Source of the DNA: CAWFZT01 sp963820415
Lineage (GTDB): Bacteria > Chloroflexota > Anaerolineae > Anaerolineales > Anaerolineaceae
Assembly (NCBI GenBank): GCA_963820415.1
Contig: CAWFZT010000006.1
Location: 434,001-498,000, forward strand
DNA length: 64,000 nucleotides
Direction: 5' to 3'
Positions 46,539 to 55,286 of the stretch are shown here, piece after piece. Position 1 is the first letter of the stretch. The number at the start of each line of letters is the position of its first letter. The translations under genes were made by a program, and so were the position numbers. The notes under the pieces were generated by a model, which made no database searches, was not told where the DNA came from, and worked only from the letters and a program-made list of their open reading frames with translations.

Positions 46539-48025
46539 TGGATACTCCATATAAGAGCCAGCATCCGCTCATAGGCTTCATCCCAGGCCGCGCGCGTGGA
46601 AGATGGCTCAAAGGTTTCGAGGGTGAATGAACGGCGCACCAGCTCGCGCCCTTCCGCCAGGCTGCGGATGTGCCCGAGGGCCAACGCCTGCATCAGCAGG
46701 TTGCCGGTAGCGGTTGCCTCGACCGGCCCGGTGATGACCTGGCGCCCGGTGGCATCCGCCGAGAACTGCGAAAGCAGGCGGTTCTGCGTGCCTCCACCGA
46801 CAATGTGGATGACGCCAAGCTGGCGGCCCAGCACCTTCTGCAAATATTCCAATACATTGCGGTATTTGAGCGCCAGGCTCTCAAGGATACAGCGCACCAT
46901 TTCACCCTTCCCGGCCGGCGCCGGTTGGTGGGTGCGGGCGCAGAAAGCCAGGATGCGCGCCGGCATGTCGCCGGGCTTGAGAAAGTCAGGGGCATCCGGA
47001 TCAACCAGGCTTTGCAGAGGCGGGGCGGCGGCGGCCATACGGGTCAGCTCTTCGTAAGAAAGATCTTCCCCAAGGCGGGCCCAGGTCCGGCGGCACTCTT
47101 GCACCAGCCACAGCCCCATGATGTTCTTGGAAAAGCGCATCATTCCTCCGGCGCCGCCCTCGTTGGTCATATTGAAGGCCAAGGTCTGGTCGTTGATCAC
47201 CGGCACGGGGGATTCCACGCCCATGATCGACCAGGTGCCCGAGCTGAGCCAGGCGAAATCGCTGCCGGTCGCTGGAACGGCCGCCACAGCCGAACCGGTA
47301 TCGTGGCTGGCAGGTGGAATGACAGGGATGCGGGCGATATTCAACTCATCCGCCACGGCCGGTGCAAGCGTCGCCAGAACGCTGCCAGGTTGGACGATCT
47401 CCGGAAAAATGTGGGTTGGGATGTGCAGCGCTTCGAGCAAAGTGTACGCCCAACCGCCGCGACGTGGGTCGTAGCACTGGGTGGTGGTGGCGTTGGTGAA
47501 TTCACACGCCTTGCGCCCGGTCAGCCAGTAGTTGAACAGGTCGGGCATGGTCAAGAAAGTTTTAGCAATTTCGAGCCCCGGCGACCGGCTGACCACCATG
47601 GAAAGCAACTGGTAAAGGCTGTTGAGCTGCATGAACTGGATGCCGGTCTGGTTGAAAATCTCAGCCCGCGGCACACGTTTAAAGGCTTCTTGCAGCATGC
47701 CGTCCGTGCGGCTGTCACGGTAATGGTAGGGATTGCCGATCAACACCCCCTGGGCATCCAGCAGGCCAAAATCGACCCCCCAGGTGTCAATGCCAAGACC
47801 ATCCGGTGGGGCGCCATAATTCTGCACCACCAGGGACAGGCCGCGCTTGATTTCGGTGAGAATTCGCAGGACGTCCCAATGCATCCCATCCGGCAGGTAG
47901 ACTGGCTGGTTGGAAAAGCGATGAACGTCGTCAAGCTGCAGGCGGCTGCCATCGAACTGTCCAAGGATGGCGCGGCCGCTCTCCGCGCCCAAATCGTAGG
48001 CGAGTAAATTCAGGGGATGATCCAT
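46535..48025 (-). CDS. rhaB: Rhamnulokinase
   Basis: A 496-residue FGGY-family kinase that phosphorylates L-rhamnulose at C1. NLLAYDLGAESGRAILG is the first phosphate loop, GIDTWGVDFGLLD the substrate segment, PASHDTGSAVAAVP and WLSSGTWSIMG the middle motifs, and IHIVGGGTQNRLLSQFSADATG the last motif. First gene of rhaB-rhaI-rhaD-ycaQ. GGAGGAGG before ATG. A possible promoter (TTGAGT, 18 bases, TAAAAT) lies in the 66-base gap to the tatB-like gene. Confidence 0.93.
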   Translation of the reverse strand: MDHPLNLLAYDLGAESGRAILGQFDGSRLQLDDVHRFSNQPVYLPDGMHWDVLRILTEIKRGLSLVVQNYGAPPDGLGIDTWGVDFGLLDAQGVLIGNPYHYRDSRTDGMLQEAFKRVPRAEIFNQTGIQFMQLNSLYQLLSMVVSRSPGLEIAKTFLTMPDLFNYWLTGRKACEFTNATTTQCYDPRRGGWAYTLLEALHIPTHIFPEIVQPGSVLATLAPAVADELNIARIPVIPPASHDTGSAVAAVPATGSDFAWLSSGTWSIMGVESPVPVINDQTLAFNMTNEGGAGGMMRFSKNIMGLWLVQECRRTWARLGEDLSYEELTRMAAAAPPLQSLVDPDAPDFLKPGDMPARILAFCARTHQPAPAGKGEMVRCILESLALKYRNVLEYLQKVLGRQLGVIHIVGGGTQNRLLSQFSADATGRQVITGPVEATATGNLLMQALALGHIRSLAEGRELVRRSFTLETFEPSSTRAAWDEAYERMLALIWSIQ

Positions 48026-48091
48026 AAAGCATCCTCCTCCATTATGAATTGTTCGTCTTATTTTAGCTGATTTTAGGGTCTATGAGCGTAA

Positions 48092-48969
48092 TTACTCAAT
48101 TTTGATGTGTGCAGCCGGCGACTCGGGCGGCTGGATGGAAGGTTCTTCTTCCCTTGGGGCAGCTTCTACCGCAGTCGGGGCGGCTTTGGCAGCCTTGCGG
48201 GGCCTGCGAACTTTGGGGACCTTGGGGGCTTCGACAGCCTGGGGCGATTGGGTAACCTCAGAGGCAGCACTTTCCTGGGCCAGCGCCTCGGGGGTGCTCT
48301 CCTGGGAATGCCCATTGTTAGACAGGGCAGCCGGTTCAACGGCGCTCATATCTTGCAGTACCATCACGGGCTGCTCGACCGGGACAACTGCCTGGTCAAG
48401 GTCACCCGTTTCTGCCGGGGTGATCTCTTAATCGGGGAAGCAGCTTCAAGATCCGCGCCTGCATCTGGCAGGGAAGCTGCCTCTGGTTGGGCAGTCGCAT
48501 CCGGCTGAGCCTTAACCGGCTGGCTTTCACTGGCTGCAGCCTGAATGGTCTGGTTGGCCTCAACCGTAGCCGCGGAAGCCGCCTGGTTTACCTCTTGCGC
48601 TGACTGCTTCAGTTCAGCATTGACGTCCTTGACTGCCTGACTTACCTCAGCGCTGACCGCACTGGCGGCCTGGCTGACTTCGTCATTGACATCTTTGACC
48701 GCCTGGCTGATTTCACTATTAAGGTCTGCGCTGACAGACTGTATTTCTTTCAGGCTTTCTTCAATCCCAGATTCGCGCACAATTTTGTTGGGCAGGTCGC
48801 GGATTTCCTGGGACGTAGTCATAATCGCTCTCCAGGTGGGAGAGCGGACGAGCTTATAGATCCAACGACCAAAAGTGCGCGCCCCACTCACCATTCGTTC
48901 TGGACCAAGAACGATGATGGCAACCAGGAGGATCAAAATGAATTCAAGCGGACCAATATTAAAGATCAT
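48092..48969 (-). pseudogene. tatB: TatB/TatA-like translocase subunit with long tail, probable frameshift
   Basis: The N-terminus MIFNIGPLEFILILLVAIIVLGPERM is the membrane helix and hinge of a TatB/TatA protein of the twin-arginine export pathway. An amphipathic helix and a long repetitive coiled-coil-like region (SQAVKDVN, SQAASAVSAEVSQAVKDVN) follow. In the given frame it ends at 48364 after a basic stretch unlike the rest (QKRVTLTRQLSRSSSP). A shift near 48428 would continue into EITPAETGDLDQAVVPVEQP and a Pro/Ala/Lys tail ending at 48092, matching the composition of the family; about 292 residues in total. Treat as one damaged or misread gene; the 201-residue form is the alternative. 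Confidence 0.7.
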
Positions 48970-49048
48970 AGATTATCGAATCTATAAAATGCGTATATAA
49001 AGAGGGAACTACAACGTTCCCCTGATCGGTTTCCATGGAATGGGAAAT

Positions 49049-49231
49049 TTACTTGGATTCGGGGTTGGTATCTTCGGGTTTTTTCTCTTCGTCGCCCTTC
49101 AGGCCTTCACGGAAATTGCGGATGCCTGAGCCAATTTCACCGGCGATTTTGCCGATGCGTCCCACGCCGAACAAGAGGATCACAATCACCAGTATGAGTA
49201 ATAACTCGGGTACACCAATTCGAAAAGGCAT
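49049..49231 (-). CDS. tatA: Sec-independent translocase protein TatA
   Basis: A 60-residue TatA: short membrane helix VPELLLILVIVILLFG, the hinge VGRIGKIAGEIGSGIRNFREGL and an acidic tail EEKKPEDTNPESK. TatA rings form the pore for folded proteins with twin-arginine signals. The ATG at 49231 is preferred (AAGGAG before it). It lies between tatB-like and tatC genes on the same strand. Confidence 0.93.
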   Translation of the reverse strand: MPFRIGVPELLLILVIVILLFGVGRIGKIAGEIGSGIRNFREGLKGDEEKKPEDTNPESK

Positions 49232-49325
49232 TTTTTCTCCTTGTACTAGAACTACTTTTGGGTAATTATACTCCATTACATCCAGCCGCAACAAAAGATT
49301 AAATTGCAGCCGGTCATCACCAGGG

Positions 49326-50060
49326 TTACTTTTTCATCACAGAATCGCTTCTCCCCCGGCGGGCAAGCATGGCGAAAAAGATACTGATTAGGTAAAGGAC
49401 CATGAGCGGAGCCATCATGAGCGACATATTAACCGGGTCGGGGGTAGGAGTGACGACAGCGGCAACCACGGCAATGATCACTACGGCGATACGCCACTGG
49501 CGGGCAAGCATTTTTGCGTTCACGATATTGAGCTTGGCCAGGATGAACACCAGAAGCGGCAACTCAAAGCTTACCCCGATCCAGAACATCATGTTGGTGA
49601 CAAAGCCGATGTAGCTCGACAGGCGTGGAGTGGTCTTCACCCCCAGGAAGCCGGTCAGGAAGGGAATGGCAGCCGGAAGCATGACGAAATAGCAGAAAGC
49701 GACGCCAAGCAGAAAAAACACGGAAGCCATTGGGATCGAAATGATCACCCACCGGCGCTCGCTGTCAGTTAAGCCCGGCAAGACGAAAGCCAGCAATTCG
49801 TACAGAATAAACGGCAATGCCAGGATAAAGCCTGAAAGCAGCGACACTTTCATGAAAACGCTGATGTTTTCAGTCACCTCAATGGCTAACAGACTCTGCA
49901 GCCCCCCTGGCATCGGTATAGCGAGAATTTGTATAAACCGGTCAGCGAATATGAAACTAAGTAATGTAGTTACCACAAGGGAGATCAGCGCAATAAACAG
50001 GCGATTGCGCAACTCACCCAGGTGATCCCAGATGGTCATTTCTTTCTCTTCTTCGCTCAT
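49326..50060 (-). CDS. tatC: Sec-independent translocase protein TatC
   Basis: A 244-residue TatC with six membrane segments. The N-terminal MTIWDHLGELRNRLFIAL contains the conserved HLxELRxR signal-peptide-binding motif; ETSVFMK-type and FELPLLVFILAKLNIVNAK regions follow. TatC recognises twin-arginine signals. ATG 50060 (MSEEEKEM) is preferred to the one at 50105. Together with tatA and the tatB-like gene it makes a complete export system. Confidence 0.93.
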   Translation of the reverse strand: MSEEEKEMTIWDHLGELRNRLFIALISLVVTTLLSFIFADRFIQILAIPMPGGLQSLLAIEVTENISVFMKVSLLSGFILALPFILYELLAFVLPGLTDSERRWVIISIPMASVFFLLGVAFCYFVMLPAAIPFLTGFLGVKTTPRLSSYIGFVTNMMFWIGVSFELPLLVFILAKLNIVNAKMLARQWRIAVVIIAVVAAVVTPTPDPVNMSLMMAPLMVLYLISIFFAMLARRGRSDSVMKK

Positions 50061-50108
50061 AACGGGAGAAACCTTCCTAACCTTTAAATATCCAGGCGCA
50101 ACCACCGA

Positions 50109-50410
50109 TTATACCCTCTTCTTACGGATATGCCAGATTACTTTTCCCAGCACTGCCCCCAGGCGGATTGGCCCAAAGCTGCGCGAGTCAATACTTTCAG
50201 GGTTGGTCCCTACCACATAAACTTCGCCGGTCCCGGGTTCAAAACGCTCAACATATTTGATCATGGTCCGGTAAAGCACGTGGTTAAACACAATCACCTC
50301 GCCCGGCCGGACCGGGCGAAAAAGAAAGGGATTTTGGACACCAGCACAAAATCCCCTTCAACAAAATCAGGTTCCAGGCTGCTGCCTTCGACCTTCAGCA
50401 GAAAAAACAT
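50109..50410 (-). pseudogene. sodX: Nickel-SOD maturation protease SodX-like (S26), frameshifted
   Basis: A signal-peptidase-like S26 protein: MFFLLKVEGSSLEPDFVEGD with the catalytic Ser region, then after one shifted base in a T-rich run near 50318-50326, RPVRPGEVIVFNHV, MIKYVERFEPGTGEVYVVG (catalytic Lys) and ESIDSRSFGPIRLGAVLGKV. It lacks a membrane helix, as expected for a cytoplasmic maturase. In sodN-sodX pairs this enzyme removes the leader of nickel superoxide dismutase. Its ATG overlaps the sodN stop (TAATG). The shift may be a sequencing error in the run. Confidence 0.8.
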
Positions 50411-50910
50411 TACAGAACGGGATAGACAATCTCTTCGCCGGGCTTATAAGGCGCTTTCACTCGCTTTGTGGCGATGCCCTTGGTTTCCCAGAAGATCTCG
50501 GCGAAGCGGTTTACCGCAGCCAGCAGGTCCATGGCATTTTCACGGCTGACGCCCTGACGGCATTTCGAGCCGAGCTGCATGATCTTGTGCACCAGACCAG
50601 GCAGTTCCGGATACTTATCCAGATGTTCCTGCTTGAGATAATCGCCCCAGATCACCCGCACTTCTCGCTTAACCAGCTCGGCATGCTCTTCTTTGACCGC
50701 GATCTGGCGGGAGATGCTGTTGTGGTATTCAAGCGTGGGGGTCTTCTGAGCATTGGTCAGCTCGGTCATCAAGTCGACCATGCGGACAACCGTCAGGGCA
50801 GCCACCTGCGCCTGGTGGGGATCATAGATGCCGCAGGGGATATCGCAATGAGCCTTTGCCCGCCGAAAACCAACTAGGCTATCGATACTCGCCAACAATT
50901 CATAAAACAT
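50410..50910 (-). CDS. sodN: Nickel superoxide dismutase
   Basis: A 166-residue NiSOD precursor. After a 20-residue leader the mature protein would start HCDIPCGIYDPHQAQ, the nickel hook in which His1, Cys2 and Cys6 hold the metal that dismutates superoxide. The rest is a four-helix bundle (AALTVVRMVDLMTELT, HNSISRQIAVKEEHAELVKRE, GDYLKQEHL, LVHKIMQLGSKCRQGV). GGAGGG is well placed before ATG and a TATAAT box is at 50959-50954. sodX follows and would cut the leader. Confidence 0.96.
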   Translation of the reverse strand: MFYELLASIDSLVGFRRAKAHCDIPCGIYDPHQAQVAALTVVRMVDLMTELTNAQKTPTLEYHNSISRQIAVKEEHAELVKREVRVIWGDYLKQEHLDKYPELPGLVHKIMQLGSKCRQGVSRENAMDLLAAVNRFAEIFWETKGIATKRVKAPYKPGEEIVYPVL

Positions 50911-50953
50911 TTTTCCCTCCTTAGTAAGGAACTAATATTGGTATTGTTAAATT

Positions 50954-50959
50954 ATTATA
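50954..50959 (-). promoter_or_regulatory. -10 box of the sodN promoter
   Basis: Minus-strand TATAAT 44 bases before the sodN ATG. The -35 region is AT-rich with no clear box. A strong GGAGGG site lies in the leader. Confidence 0.55.
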
Positions 50960-50994
50960 AAGCCGAATAATTAAAATAAACTGATCGTTCTCAG

Positions 50995-52348
50995 TTAGTC
51001 GGGCGCATCCGACCCGGCCTCAACGCCCGGTTCGACGGGGTCAGCGGCAGCAAGGGTGCTGCCGCTGTCGAACCTGTGCAAATCCGGCGCCAACCCGGAC
51101 CTGGCCTGCCTGATTACCGGCCGCCACCAGAACGAAGTCGACCCGAGGATAGAAAAAAGGCCGCAGGCGATCAGGGTGGGCGCCAGACCAATCCGAGCAG
51201 CCAGCCACACGCCTACCAGCGGGAAAATACAGGCACCGGTATTGACGAATGCCATATACAGGGCAGTGTAAGCTGGGCGGCTGTGCGGTGGGGTCACCTT
51301 CAGCAAGGTGTTGAAATGGCTCAGGTTGACTCCCGGGGTGAGCAGAGCATTCAGGCCGGACACCAGCAGGATAGCGGTCAGCGAAGGTAGCAGGCCGGAC
51401 AGCAAGGGATACAGGCCCATGCAAACGATCGTACACCTGAGCACTTTGGACTCGCCCCAGCGGCCGATGCCCCAACGGAATAGGGCATAGCCAAGGATAG
51501 TACAGGCGCTAGCCACCGTACCCTGCAATCCGATCCAGGCATCGCTGGCGTTCAGCACACGCACGAAATAGAGGATATATAAAGCCGAGGCGCCCCACAC
51601 TCCCATGCCGTACATAAAAGTATTCGTGGCGATGCGGAAAATTTCCGGATGGGCGGCGATGGACTGGCGGGCAAGGTGAAGCCGCTCACCCAGCGAGTGT
51701 GACTGGCGCGGCTCAGGCGGGGCGACCAGCCGGTCCGGCGCCTTGACCCGGATGAGGTTATATATGCTCATCAGCGAGGTCAGGAACCCAAAAATATACA
51801 TCACCTGATAATTCAAAGGAAAACGCGCCCAGTTCAGCCACTGGCCGAAAAGAAAAACGGTCACAGTCAACGAAGCGTTATAGACGATGTTGCGAGCGGA
51901 GAAGACCGCCGCCCGGCGTTCCTCCGGGGTAACCTCAGCCAGCATCGGGATGAACCCCACGTTAAAAAAATGGGCTGGGATGGTGAAGATCACCAGAACG
52001 AAGATCACCTGCGTCCCCAGCGGCAGGTGGGTAAGCGCCAGCCAGGGCAGCAAGGCCACCAGCAGGAAGCCCGAGCGGTAAATGGTCAGCGCGGTAAAGG
52101 ATCCACGGCTTGGCCTGGCGGCGCGTTTGCAGGAACCGGCCAGAGGGAATGGAAACCAGAACGGCCATCAAAGCCGGGATCGAGGTCAGCAACCCCACCT
52201 GGGTGTTGGTGGCTCCCAAGCGTACGGCAAAAGCAGAATTAAACAGGGCCGCGCTGGCAAGGATCGAAGCCCAGCCCATCTCGAGCACCAGGTATAAAGC
52301 GTTGCGGTCGTCTTTTTGTTTGAAATCGAGGCCCAGTAACTTATTCAT
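50995..52348 (-). pseudogene. MFS transporter, one frameshift
   Basis: A twelve-segment MFS protein in two frames. The first part, from ATG 52348, reads MNKLLGLDFKQKDDRNALY, FAVRLGATNTQVGLLTSIPA and SIPSGRFLQTRRQAKPW; after a shift near 52095-52112 it continues as SFTALTIYRSGFLLVALLPW, then EVTPEERRAAVFSARNIVYN and on to the end at 50995. A single base change would restore about 450 residues, so either a fresh mutation or an error. Substrate unknown. It lies upstream of sodN on the same strand. Confidence 0.8.
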
Positions 52349-52530
52349 TCAACTTTACAGGTAAAGTAAGCTCAATTGTAATGCAATCTTTACCAGCCGG
52401 GCAGCAACCAGGCAAAATCACCACCGTGACCTTCCGGCGGAATGCGCCCCCAATACCAACGTTAGGAATTCAGTTCTCTGGGAATTGCCGTGACCATCCA
52501 CGGTAAATCCCAATGAGCCAGGAATTCAGG

Positions 52531-55089
52531 CTACTCCAAATGGGAAGAATGCAGAAGCGGGTCTTCGATCAACAATCGTCCACTGGCTAGCAACACGGTC
52601 ATTTCGTCGGCAGTCATGGCCTCGGCGAACAGGAAACCCTGCGCTTCGTCGCACTGGCGCGAGATCAAGAACTTGAGCTGCTCTTCGTTTTCGACCCCCT
52701 CTGAGACCACCCCCATGTCCATGATATGCCCCATGGCGATCATAGCAGTGGTAATGGCGGCGTCATCCCGGCTGCCCGGAATATCGCGGATGAAAGACAG
52801 GTCAATCTTGAGTTTCTTGACCGGGAAGCGCTTGAGATAACCCAAGGAAGAGTAGCTGGTTCCAAAATCATCGATGGAAACCTGCACACCCATGTTGTTC
52901 ATTTCGTGCAGAATGCGCACGCTCAAATCCAGATCTTCCATGGCGGTGCTTTCAGTGATTTCGAGCTGGAGAGCGCTGGGAGGAACCCCGGTTTCATCGA
53001 GAATTCCCGCCAGTAAGTCGACCAAATTGTGGTTTTGGAATTGGACGGGCGAAATATTGATTGAAACGAGCAAATCTTTGAACCCACAGTCCTGCCACTT
53101 GCGCGTCTGTATACAGGCGGTGCGTAAAATCCATTCGCCAATCGGCTGGATCAGCCCGGTTTCTTCGGCCAGGGGGATAAAATCGATGGGCAGGATCATA
53201 CCGCGTTCCGGATTTTGCCAGCGCACCAACGCTTCGACTGAAGTGATCTTACCTGTCGGCAGGGAAATGATCGGCTGGTAGTGCAGCACGAACTCCTGGT
53301 GCTCGATAGCGCGGCGCAGGTCGGCCTCCACCTGCAACAAAGCCACACTCTGGGCATGCATGCGCGGGTCAAAAATCTGGTAACGATTGCGCCCGGCGTT
53401 TTTAGCCCGGTTCATGGCTGTTTCCGCATCCCGCAGCAGCTCTTCGGCGCTTTGGTAGCCGGATCTGACCAGCACAATCCCGATGCTGACTGAAGTGAAC
53501 ACTTCCTGTCCCTTCAGATCGAAGGGTAGCGACATCTCGTGCTGGATGCGATTGGCAATGCGCGTGGCATCGCCGACCCCGTTGATGTCATCCAGCAGGA
53601 TGGCAAAATCATCCCCACCGAAGCGGGAAAGACTGTCGCCGTCGCGGATGCAATTCAATAAGCGGTTGGTAATGGCCAGCAGTAGCCGGTCGCCGCTGGT
53701 ATGGCCCAGGCTTTCATTGATCAGGCGGAAGCGGTCCAGGTCGAGGAATAACACGGCCGCCTGGTATTCGCTGTGCCGGCGCGACCGTTCGATAGAGCGC
53801 CGCAGCAGGTCAAGAAAATAAGCTCGGTTAGGCAGATTGGTGAGCGGGTCATGCATGGCGTCGTGCACCAGGCGCTCTTCGATGATTTTACGCGGATTGA
53901 TATCGGTCAAAGAACCGGCCATACGGTGGGCGCGCTGGCCCTCTTCCCGCACTGCCAGGCCGCGCACTAGGTACCAGCGGTAATTGCCAAAGCGGGTCCA
54001 GATGCGGTGCTCGCTGGAAAAATGGGCAGTCTGCCCGGCCAGGTGAGCATCCAGCTCTTCTTTTACCCGCTTAACTTCTTCGGGGTGCACCCGGCCAATC
54101 CATTCGTCCCGGCTGTCGCCAATCTCCACATCGTTAAAACCCAGCAGGCCTTTCCAGCGCGCCGAGTAGTACACTTTACCGGTGCGCAAATTCCAGTCCC
54201 AGATGCCATCGTTGGCCCCGTTCACCGCCAGCGAAAATCTCTCCTCGCTTTCACGTAGGGCTTCCATAATCTGTTGGCGTTCGGTGACGTCTGTAATGAC
54301 TACGATTACGCGTGCGTAAGACTGTTCGCAGCCGGGAAAGGCTAGCCAGCGCACGCGATGATAGCGTACTTCACCATTGACGAAATCATCCCGGCCTTCC
54401 CAATTGAATTGCGTCTTCCCCTCACCAATCGCTACCAGCTCCTCGAACAGGACATCCAGCGGGCCACGATTCTGTAAACTATTCAAGGCCGCGAGAAATT
54501 CCTCTTTGCTGCTCCTTCCGTAAATTTCGAGGGTAAACTGGTTGACGTCGTTGACGACGATCTTCTTGGAGCACAATTCCACTGCCTCGGGGTGTTCCTT
54601 GAAATAGGCGCGGAAATCGCTGACGCCCTGGCTGCGCAGCTCATCCAGATACTGCTTTATCTGCGAGAAATCCTCTTCCCACAGGGAGAGCGGGAACAGG
54701 TCAAAGAAATTGCGCATACGCTCATCGTAAGCGCTTAGATTTTCCTCTAAATTCTGCCGGCCGGCGCTTACCTCGCCGATCAGGCGCGACTGCAGGCGAT
54801 TTTCAAGGATAATTGCCAGCATCCTTACCGCGCTGCGCAGGCCGGTCTGTAAATCCTCGGCCTGGCTTGAAAATTCCTGGCTGAAGGCGATTTTTCCAAA
54901 AATATGGTTCGCCGTGGCTACCGGCTCAAAATCACCCTGCGCAGCTTCTTTTTCCGGTAGATATCTGCATTTTACTTTATCCTGCAAAGTGTTGAGGATA
55001 TCTATAAATCCCCTGAAGATGGCATCGTCATCAGGAAGCTGGGCCAGGGCAGTGATGAAGGTATAGTAATTGTTATCCATAATCCCCAT
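52531..55089 (-). CDS. PAS-GGDEF-EAL signalling protein (cyclic di-GMP turnover)
   Basis: An 852-residue protein. N-terminal part (to about 275) with no clear known domain but a PAS-like region around ITVV-type VRWLAFPGCEQSYARVIVVITDVTERQQ; a second PAS/PAC at about 280-405 (ESEERFSLAVNGANDGIWDW); a GGDEF domain at about 410-570 whose site reads RFGGDDFAILLDD; and an EAL domain at about 590-835 with SVEALVRWQNP, NISPVQFQ and DDFGTSYSSLGYLKRFP. The EAL part looks active as a phosphodiesterase; GGDDF is slightly changed. No membrane segment. A TATAAT lies five bases before the first ATG. Confidence 0.9.
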   Translation of the reverse strand: MGIMDNNYYTFITALAQLPDDDAIFRGFIDILNTLQDKVKCRYLPEKEAAQGDFEPVATANHIFGKIAFSQEFSSQAEDLQTGLRSAVRMLAIILENRLQSRLIGEVSAGRQNLEENLSAYDERMRNFFDLFPLSLWEEDFSQIKQYLDELRSQGVSDFRAYFKEHPEAVELCSKKIVVNDVNQFTLEIYGRSSKEEFLAALNSLQNRGPLDVLFEELVAIGEGKTQFNWEGRDDFVNGEVRYHRVRWLAFPGCEQSYARVIVVITDVTERQQIMEALRESEERFSLAVNGANDGIWDWNLRTGKVYYSARWKGLLGFNDVEIGDSRDEWIGRVHPEEVKRVKEELDAHLAGQTAHFSSEHRIWTRFGNYRWYLVRGLAVREEGQRAHRMAGSLTDINPRKIIEERLVHDAMHDPLTNLPNRAYFLDLLRRSIERSRRHSEYQAAVLFLDLDRFRLINESLGHTSGDRLLLAITNRLLNCIRDGDSLSRFGGDDFAILLDDINGVGDATRIANRIQHEMSLPFDLKGQEVFTSVSIGIVLVRSGYQSAEELLRDAETAMNRAKNAGRNRYQIFDPRMHAQSVALLQVEADLRRAIEHQEFVLHYQPIISLPTGKITSVEALVRWQNPERGMILPIDFIPLAEETGLIQPIGEWILRTACIQTRKWQDCGFKDLLVSINISPVQFQNHNLVDLLAGILDETGVPPSALQLEITESTAMEDLDLSVRILHEMNNMGVQVSIDDFGTSYSSLGYLKRFPVKKLKIDLSFIRDIPGSRDDAAITTAMIAMGHIMDMGVVSEGVENEEQLKFLISRQCDEAQGFLFAEAMTADEMTVLLASGRLLIEDPLLHSSHLE

Positions 55090-55094
55090 GAACT

Positions 55095-55100
55095 ATTATA
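55095..55100 (-). promoter_or_regulatory. -10 box of a leaderless promoter for the GGDEF-EAL gene
   Basis: Minus-strand TATAAT five bases before ATG 55089 and 14 before a second in-frame ATG at 55080. Either way no room for a ribosome binding site. Confidence 0.5.
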
Positions 55101-55202
55101 TAACTAATTGCCCCACAATTACACATATTTAATCTCTTCTTTTAGCACATTTACCAACTAGAGAATCACCCTGATTGACGCGCTAATTCAGCAGAAAATA
55201 CA

Positions 55203-55250
55203 GGCGTCACGGAGACTGGTGCAAGCAAGATGCCAGTCGCCCGTGACGCC
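55203..55250 (-). terminator. Hairpin terminator after the S8 protease gene
   Basis: Stem GGCGTCACGG / CCGTGACGCC with further pairing of GACTGG / CCAGTC inside. On the minus strand it is followed by TGTATTTTCTG. Confidence 0.6.
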
Positions 55251-55286
55251 CATTATTCTATCTTTCCTGCTTTTCATTCCATCCGG

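Noticed and set aside
45228..48007. Long plus-strand open frames (432 and 445 codons) opposite rhaI and rhaB
   Set aside because: Antisense frames kept open by GC-rich codon bias; the minus-strand genes carry all the family motifs.
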